A model generated the notes under the pieces. The model made no database searches. It saw only the letters and a list, made by a program, of their open reading frames with translations, and was not told where the DNA came from. From the NCBI GenBank assembly GCA_016872715.1, contig VGZD01000005.1:1-64000 (forward strand): a stretch of DNA of 64,000 nt. The letters are read 5' to 3'. This document shows, one piece after another, positions 57,807 through 64,000 of this stretch. Position 1 is the first letter of the stretch. The number at the start of each line of letters is the position of its first letter. This DNA is from Planctomycetota bacterium. Lineage in GTDB: Bacteria > Planctomycetota > UBA1135 > GCA-002686595. The position numbers and the translations under genes are program-made.

Positions 57807-59030
57807 CTACAGCGGCACTTCGCGCGGGCCCGGATCGCCGCCGAACACGCGCACGCCCGGACGGCGAGCGAAGCGCGCCGCGAAACCCTCGCCGATGCGC
57901 GCGAGGGCCTCGTCCGAGCGCTCGCGCTCGAGCAACGCGACGACGCAGCCGCCAAAGCCAGCGCCCGTGAGGCGCGCGCCGAGCACGCCCGGAGCCGACG
58001 CGGCGGACTCGACGAGGCAGTCGAGCTCCGGCACCGAGACTTCGTAGAGCTCGCGCAAGGAACGGTGCGTCTCGAAGATGCGCGCGCCGAAGCTCGCCAC
58101 ATCGCCGCGCAGCAGCGCCGCGCGCGCGGCGAACGTGCGCTCGACCTCCTCGATCACGTGCCGCGCGCGCCGCGCAATGTGCGGCTCGAGCGATGCCTCG
58201 CGTTCCTCGAGCACGGACAGCGGAACGTCGCGCAACACGCGCGCGCCCGGGGCGAACGGCGCGAGCGCCTCGAAGGCGCGACCGGCCTCCGCCACGCGCT
58301 GGTTGAACGCACCCTGCGCGAGCTCGCGCCGCACGCCGCTGTCGGCGACGGCGACCGCGACGCGCTCGTGATCGATCGGCAGGTGCTCCCAGCTCGCATC
58401 CTTGCAGTCGAGCCACAGGATTTGCCCCGCGCTCGCCATGCCGATCGCAAACGGGTCCATCAGGCCACACTGCACGCCGACGAACCCGCGCTCCGCGCGC
58501 AGCGCGATATCGACCCATTCGCGACGCTCGATCCCCAGTCCCCACACCTCGCCCAAAGCGAACGCCGTGCCGACGCAGATCGATGCGGAGCTCGAGAGCC
58601 CCGCGCCCACCGGCAGGTTGCCGCCGAAGAGCACGTCGACTCCGTGCGCGATCGTGCCACGCCGCGCGAGCTCGCGCAGCACGCCGAGCGGATAGTCGAA
58701 CCAGCGCCCCGCGCGCGCGGATTCGAGCTGCGCGAGGTCGAACACGACCTCGCCGGGCTCGAGCGTCGAGGCGAACGCCACGCGAGAGTCGGCGCGAGCG
58801 CGCACGGCGAAGAACGTGCCGCGGTCGACGGCCATCGGCATCACCGGACCGCCGTTGTAGTCGAGGTGCGCACCCATCAGGTTGACGCGACCGGGCGAGA
58901 AGAAGAGCCGCGGCGCGTCGGCGGGGCGTCCGAAGATCTCGAGGAACACCTCGCGGTGCTCGCGCAGCCGTCGCTCGAGCGAGGTGCGCGCGGAGTGGGC
59001 CTCATCGCGGCGCATGGGGCGCGCGAGCAT
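57807..59030 (-). CDS. galactokinase-family GHMP kinase (start may be 59015)
   Basis: FFSPGRVNLMGAHLDYNGGPVMPMAV; LPVGAGLSSSASICVG; GVQCGLMDPFAIGMA; ARLTGAGFGGCVVALL. Confidence 0.88.
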   Translation of the reverse strand: MLARPMRRDEAHSARTSLERRLREHREVFLEIFGRPADAPRLFFSPGRVNLMGAHLDYNGGPVMPMAVDRGTFFAVRARADSRVAFASTLEPGEVVFDLAQLESARAGRWFDYPLGVLRELARRGTIAHGVDVLFGGNLPVGAGLSSSASICVGTAFALGEVWGLGIERREWVDIALRAERGFVGVQCGLMDPFAIGMASAGQILWLDCKDASWEHLPIDHERVAVAVADSGVRRELAQGAFNQRVAEAGRAFEALAPFAPGARVLRDVPLSVLEEREASLEPHIARRARHVIEEVERTFAARAALLRGDVASFGARIFETHRSLRELYEVSVPELDCLVESAASAPGVLGARLTGAGFGGCVVALLERERSDEALARIGEGFAARFARRPGVRVFGGDPGPREVPL

Positions 59031-59086
59031 AGCCCCGAGCGAGGCCCAACTCGACCGCCCGCGCAGGCGGCGCTAGTCTCCTGCGC

Positions 59087-59443
59087 ATGACAAGGCTCTC
59101 GCTCGCAACCGCACGCCCGCTGCTCTTCACCGCCGCCCTTTCATGCGCTTCCTGCGCGAGCATCGACATCACGCGCGACACGCAGACCTCGGGCCGCTTC
59201 GAGTCGACCGGCGCCGCCTTCACGATCCTCTCGATCGACCTCCCCAAGCCCGCGCTCAACATCGCGCGCGACAACGCCGCCGACGCGCGCCTCACCAACA
59301 TGCAGGTGACCGACATCGTGCGCCGTCCCGACCTCGGGTCGTGGGACTGGCTGCTCGACATCCTCGGCGTGCGCTTCGTGCGCATCGAGGGCACGTGGGG
59401 ATTCACGGGCGCAGAGGCCGGCAACGGCCAAGCCGGGCAGTAG
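59087..59443 (+). CDS. small lipoprotein-like protein of unknown function
   Basis: Lipobox region LSCASCAS; 118 aa. Confidence 0.6.
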   Translation: MTRLSLATARPLLFTAALSCASCASIDITRDTQTSGRFESTGAAFTILSIDLPKPALNIARDNAADARLTNMQVTDIVRRPDLGSWDWLLDILGVRFVRIEGTWGFTGAEAGNGQAGQ

Positions 59444-59446
59444 CGC

Positions 59447-61270
59447 TCAGCGGGCGAGGGCGGCCAAGGCCGCGAGCGTGGCGTCGAGTGGTTCGCCGCG
59501 CTCGACATGGGAGAGCCAAGTGCTCGCGAGGCGCGCGGCGAGCGGATCCGCGGGGAGCACACCGGCCGACTCCGATCGGAACGCGCGCCGCGTGATCGAA
59601 CCAGCCTCCGCGCGCACGACGGCCTCGAGCGCGAACGAGGCGCGCGCACCGAACGCGGCACGCAGCGCGGCCAGCACCGGCGTGGATTCGATGTCCCGCG
59701 CGCTCGCTCGCAGCAACACGCGCGAGAGCAAGGCCTCGAACATCGAAGTGGCGTCCCCCACGGACAACGTCTCGGCGGTCACGCCCGCGTCCGCGCCCTC
59801 CGTCACCAGCGCGAAGCGCAACATCGAGCGCGGATCGGCCACTCGCAGTTCCCGCAGGCCCGTGTCGAGCGCGGCGTCGAAGGCCGCGACCTGACGCTCG
59901 CGCAGCAGCCCGAGCGCGCTGTCGATGCTCCGCGCGCGCGCGGGCCAGTGCTCTTGCAGGAACGGCGGCTCGAGCGCCGCGAGCGCGCGCGCGCAGCCGA
60001 GCGCGAGCTCGCGCTCGGGCTCCGCGCGCAACGCGCTCCAAGCCGCGAGCTCCTGCGACGAATTCAGGCGCACCAAGGCCTGCGCCAGTTCCTCCCGCGA
60101 TGTTGCACCGCGAGCGAGCTGCGCCAGAGCCGTGCGTGCGGCCCCATGTCGCGCGTCGTCCTCCCTACCCAGCGTCACCCAGCGCTCGAGCTCGGCGAGC
60201 GCGCTGCGCCGCACCTCGACCTGCGTGCGCGGCCCCGAATCCTCGCGGCGCAGCAGCACGAACCCCATGCGCGTCGCGATCGGTCCGATCAACGTGCCGG
60301 GCGGCTCGAGGAACACGGCGTCGAAGAACTGCGGCATCTGCGTGGTCCCACGTCGCACCCAGCCGAGATCGCCGCGGCGCTCGCGTCCGCCGCGGTCATC
60401 GTCGTGGAGCGCGGCGAGCGCGCCGATGTCCTCGCCGCATCGCACGCGCGTGGCCAGTTCGTCGGCCAAGGCCTCGGCCTCGTCGTGGTCGCGCGCGATC
60501 TCGCTTCGTGCGCCCTGTGCCCCCGAAAATGCGACCAAGAGCCCGCGCACGCGGGCCCAGGCATCGTCGCGCAGACTCGGCGCGAGCGCCTCGACACCCA
60601 CGCGTTGGAGCACGTGAAAACCAAGCGGCGTTTCGACCGGGCCGACGACCTCGCCCACGCTCATCTCGAACGCGGCCGCGCGCAGCAACGCATCGCGCCG
60701 CCCGCGCTCGTAGATCGCCAGATCCCCGCCGCGGAGCGCGCTCGCCGGATCGTCGGATCGCTCGCGCGCGAGCGCCGCGAAGTCCCCGCCCGCCCGCAAC
60801 TCCCGCACGAGCGCCGTGGCGCGCTCGCGCGCTGCCCCGTCCGTACCGGCGACCAACACTTGCCGACAGGCGGCGTCGCGCTCGATGCGTCGCACGTGGT
60901 ACACGCCGCCGTCCGTTCCGACGAGCGGCCCGGATTGCTCCGAGTGAGCATCGAACACGGCCGCGGCCACTTCGGGATCGAGCATCGCGCGCGAGAAGGT
61001 CCCCAGCGCGCCGCGCACGTCGCGCGTCGGGCGCTGCTCGTAGGTCGAGACGAACGCGACGAAGCTCTCCGGACGCACCGCCGCGAGCAGGCGCTGCGCG
61101 AGCTCGGCGCTCGATTCCGTCGCCGCCGGGTCTTCCACGCGCACGCGCAGCAGCGCCACGGCGTGCGTCGGAGGGATCGTCGGTCCCAGCTCGAGCGGCC
61201 GCACGAGCATCGAACTCGGTGCGGCCTGAGCGAGCAACGCGAGCGCCAGCGAGAACATCAGCGAGAACAT
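59447..61270 (-). CDS. parvulin-type peptidylprolyl isomerase with tandem PPIC-like domains
   Basis: ELRAGGDFAALARERSDDPASALRGGDLAIYERG..VGEVVGPVETPLGFHVLQRVG and a second copy GDLGWVRRGTTQMPQFFDAVFLEPPGTLIGPIATRMGFVLLRRED. Confidence 0.85.
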   Translation of the reverse strand: MFSLMFSLALALLAQAAPSSMLVRPLELGPTIPPTHAVALLRVRVEDPAATESSAELAQRLLAAVRPESFVAFVSTYEQRPTRDVRGALGTFSRAMLDPEVAAAVFDAHSEQSGPLVGTDGGVYHVRRIERDAACRQVLVAGTDGAARERATALVRELRAGGDFAALARERSDDPASALRGGDLAIYERGRRDALLRAAAFEMSVGEVVGPVETPLGFHVLQRVGVEALAPSLRDDAWARVRGLLVAFSGAQGARSEIARDHDEAEALADELATRVRCGEDIGALAALHDDDRGGRERRGDLGWVRRGTTQMPQFFDAVFLEPPGTLIGPIATRMGFVLLRREDSGPRTQVEVRRSALAELERWVTLGREDDARHGAARTALAQLARGATSREELAQALVRLNSSQELAAWSALRAEPERELALGCARALAALEPPFLQEHWPARARSIDSALGLLRERQVAAFDAALDTGLRELRVADPRSMLRFALVTEGADAGVTAETLSVGDATSMFEALLSRVLLRASARDIESTPVLAALRAAFGARASFALEAVVRAEAGSITRRAFRSESAGVLPADPLAARLASTWLSHVERGEPLDATLAALAALAR

Positions 61271-62484
61271 CAGCGCTCTCCGTAGCGCGGAGCGACGTAC
61301 ACCTCGGATGGATCGACCTCGCTCGCGTACGTGGAAGTCCAGAGCTCCTCGTGGAGCGCGGCGACGCGCTGCGGCAGCGCTCCCCCATCGATGAACACGC
61401 TCGCATTGCGGCTCTCGTGGAAGTAGTCGCGCTCCCAGTTGCTCGTGCCGAGCCACAAGCGTGCGCCGTCGGCGACGAGCGTCTTGGCGTGCATCACGCG
61501 GCCGAACGGAATGTGACCCGACGAGTGCTCGGGGATCGTCACGAAGCGCACGGCGATGTGCTCGAGCGGTTCGAGCGACTGCAGACCCTCGACGATGCCG
61601 CGGCGCTTGCACCAGTCGGCCACGAGGATGCGCACTTCGACGCCGCGCGCGGCAGCGCGGCGCAGCGCCGTTTCGAGCTCCGCGAAATACTGCTCGTCGC
61701 GCCCGACCATCCTGTACGTCAGGAGCTGTAGCTGGAGCGTTTTGCTCGCGCCGTCGATGCGCTCGACGAGCTCGGGCAGGTCCCACCACGGCTCGCCGGG
61801 AATGCCGAGCAGCGGACTGAAGCGCGTCTCGATGCGCACGCCGTCGAGCTCGTCGAGCGGCGCGGGCAGGGCCCGCAGCGGCGCGAGCGCCGCGGCGAGC
61901 GGTGTCCCGCCCGCCACGCGCCAGTCGCACTCGAAGATCGCGGCGAACGCGCGCACCGACTGCGGCGCGCGCACGCGCAGGCCGAGTTCGACGATGTGCT
62001 CCAGCGCGCGCCAGTCGAAGTTCTGGCTGCCGACGAACGCCTCGCGTCCGTCGACCACGATCGCCTTGGAGTGCAGCACGCCGCCGAAGGCCTTGGCCAC
62101 ATCGAAGCGACGCACCGCGATGCCGGCCGTGCTCCCGAGCCGCTCGAGCGTCTGGGGGTAGGTCGCGACGAACTTCTCCTCCGCGAGAAAGCGCACCACC
62201 ACGCCGCGCGCGGCGGCCGCCTCGAGCGCCGCCACCACGGGCTCGAGCCGACTGCCCTGCTGGTCGGACGCGTAGAAGTGCGCGAGGTCGATCGAAGTGC
62301 GCGCGCCGCGGATCATCTCGAGCCACACGACGTGCGCATCGGGAATGTCCGCATGCTCGAGCGTCGTCTCGACGGGCATCGTCTCGACGAGCTCGAGGGG
62401 CGGGAGCGACTGGAACGCGAGCGAGAGGGTCAGCGAAGCCAGCGACATGGAACCCATGCTACGTGGCGGCGCGTGTCGCGACAC
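61270..62484 (-). CDS. phospholipase D / cardiolipin synthase-like protein
   Basis: Two HxK(x4)D motifs: HSKAIVVDGREAFVGSQNFDWR and HAKTLVADGARLWLGTSNWERDYF. Confidence 0.92.
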   Translation of the reverse strand: MSRHAPPRSMGSMSLASLTLSLAFQSLPPLELVETMPVETTLEHADIPDAHVVWLEMIRGARTSIDLAHFYASDQQGSRLEPVVAALEAAAARGVVVRFLAEEKFVATYPQTLERLGSTAGIAVRRFDVAKAFGGVLHSKAIVVDGREAFVGSQNFDWRALEHIVELGLRVRAPQSVRAFAAIFECDWRVAGGTPLAAALAPLRALPAPLDELDGVRIETRFSPLLGIPGEPWWDLPELVERIDGASKTLQLQLLTYRMVGRDEQYFAELETALRRAAARGVEVRILVADWCKRRGIVEGLQSLEPLEHIAVRFVTIPEHSSGHIPFGRVMHAKTLVADGARLWLGTSNWERDYFHESRNASVFIDGGALPQRVAALHEELWTSTYASEVDPSEVYVAPRYGER

Positions 62485-62490
62485 CGTGCT

Positions 62491-63999
62491 TCACCGCAGT
62501 CGAACGCGCAGATCGACCGGGCCCGTGCCCGAGAGCGTGACGTCCTCGCTCGCGCGCTCGATCCCGCGTTGCACCTCGAGCAGGTATTCGCCCGCACCGT
62601 AGGTGCCGAGCCCGAGCATGCCCTTGGCGTCGGACACGCCCTGGCCGGAGAAGATGTTGTTGAAGGCCCGCCCCACGTCACGCTCGTCGACGACCGCCGC
62701 GCGGCCCTTGGGCACGAGCCGTCCGGTCGCTCCACTGGCGGGCTGACCATTGGCGCCGAGGACCTTCACGCGCACGAGAATGCCGGGCTCGAACACCAGT
62801 TCGAGCGGCGTGCCGCCGCTTGGAAGGGCCTCGACGCCCTGGCGCTCGAGGTCGGCGAAACCATCCGCGGTCGCCGAGAGATCGTGACGTCCCGCCGCGA
62901 TCGTCGCGAAGCGCCACGACCCATCCTCGCGGCTCGTGGCGCGCTCGGGAACTCCGCCCTCGACGCCGGCGCGCCGCGCGAAAATCTGCGCCCCGACGAC
63001 GGGATTGCCCGCGCCGTCGCGCGCGCGCCCGACGAGCTCGACGGCCTCCGGCAAGCTCAGCTCGAGCCCCGCGCGCACGCGATCCTCATCGACGTCGATC
63101 GCGACGTCCGACAGCGACGCATAGCGCGGCCCGTCCTCGCGCGGCGCGGGAGCGCGCACGGAGACGGCGTAGCGCCCCGCTCCGAGCGCGCCGATGCGGA
63201 ACTCGCCGTCCGCATTCGTGCGCCCGCGGCGCACGAGAGCTTCCTGCGCCAACGCGCGGCCGAGCCAGCCGGAAGACCGCGCGCGCTCCGCGAGCCGCAG
63301 CGTGACCTCGACACCCGCGAGCGGAGTGCGAGCCGCTCCGCCGACGACCCGCCCCTCGACGGCGCCGAGCGGATAGCGCAAGTCGAGTCGGAATTCGGGC
63401 GCGTCGGGAACCTCGGCGACCACGCGCACGCTCGGTCGTCCGTCGCCGGGAGCATCGATGTTGAACTGGTACTCGCCCGGCGCGAGCCCGGCGAACTCGT
63501 AGCGGCCCTGGCTCTGGATCTGCGCGATCTTGAGATCGACGCCGAGCATGCCTTCGGCCTCGAATGATATCGCGGTGATATTACCGCGGCCGACCGCGCG
63601 CCCGTCGTCCGTGACCGTTCCGTACACCCGCGTCGCGCCCGACGAAGTGTCGACGATGTCGTACTCGACGAGCTCTTCGGGGGGCACCGTCAACAAGTCG
63701 AAGTTGAGCGTGCCGAGGAAGCTCATCGGGTTGAGCGCCTCGTCGCCGCGCGTCAGCAGCAAGAAGTAGCTGCCGCCGACCATGCGCGTGATGCGGTAGT
63801 TGCCGCTCGCATCCGTGCGCGACTGGTAGACGCCGCCGCCGTGGGAGCTGCCTTCGCCCGCGAGGTTGGTCGGCGAGAGCGCGAGCACGATCGCGCCCGC
63901 GACGGGCCGCGCGAAGCGATCGCGCGCCACGCCGAACACGCCGCCACCCTGCGTGAGCTCGATGCTCACCTGCGCGCGTTCGAGCGCCACCACCACCAC
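62491..63999 (-). CDS. carboxypeptidase-regulatory-like (Cna-B/beta-sandwich repeat) protein, 5' end outside the window
   Basis: Repeated GxVxGxARTPLAGVEVTLR..GEFRIGALGAGRYAVSVRAP units; frame open to the window edge. Confidence 0.75.
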   Translation of the reverse strand: MVVVALERAQVSIELTQGGGVFGVARDRFARPVAGAIVLALSPTNLAGEGSSHGGGVYQSRTDASGNYRITRMVGGSYFLLLTRGDEALNPMSFLGTLNFDLLTVPPEELVEYDIVDTSSGATRVYGTVTDDGRAVGRGNITAISFEAEGMLGVDLKIAQIQSQGRYEFAGLAPGEYQFNIDAPGDGRPSVRVVAEVPDAPEFRLDLRYPLGAVEGRVVGGAARTPLAGVEVTLRLAERARSSGWLGRALAQEALVRRGRTNADGEFRIGALGAGRYAVSVRAPAPREDGPRYASLSDVAIDVDEDRVRAGLELSLPEAVELVGRARDGAGNPVVGAQIFARRAGVEGGVPERATSREDGSWRFATIAAGRHDLSATADGFADLERQGVEALPSGGTPLELVFEPGILVRVKVLGANGQPASGATGRLVPKGRAAVVDERDVGRAFNNIFSGQGVSDAKGMLGLGTYGAGEYLLEVQRGIERASEDVTLSGTGPVDLRVRLR

Positions 64000-64000
64000 C

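Overview
High-GC bacterial chromosomal segment, probably planctomycete-like (inferred only from gene content and style). It carries about 48 genes. These include glmM-tsaB-alr-AsmA-manC-ruvX, an RNase P RNA gene (rnpB), lon, a complete aa3-type cytochrome c oxidase operon with SCO/DUF420/ctaA/ctaB, a hpt-rluA-truD-mtnP cluster, a galactokinase-family gene and several peptidases. The main result is three separate genes with an in-frame UGA that the ORF track splits or truncates. In each case the reading frame continues as sensible protein, and a GC-rich hairpin with GU at apical-loop positions 2-3 lies at SECIS-compatible spacing. They are: (1) a thioredoxin-like secreted protein at 8792-9823 (C-x7-U), (2) an AhpD/carboxymuconolactone-decarboxylase-like protein at complement 16068-16646 (C-H-Y-U), and (3) a 100-aa membrane protein at the end of the cytochrome oxidase operon at complement 39185-39487 (U-E-S-C just after a signal peptide). 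I read these as three selenoproteins in 64 kb. Other items: several tandem or palindromic repeat arrays, a response regulator with a degenerate AAA+ domain, an alpha/beta hydrolase without its nucleophile serine, a galactokinase-family protein with an altered sugar-binding motif, and a low-complexity Pro/Ser plus Trp/Tyr-rich TPR protein. No sel genes, tRNAs, CRISPR arrays or transposases were recognised here.
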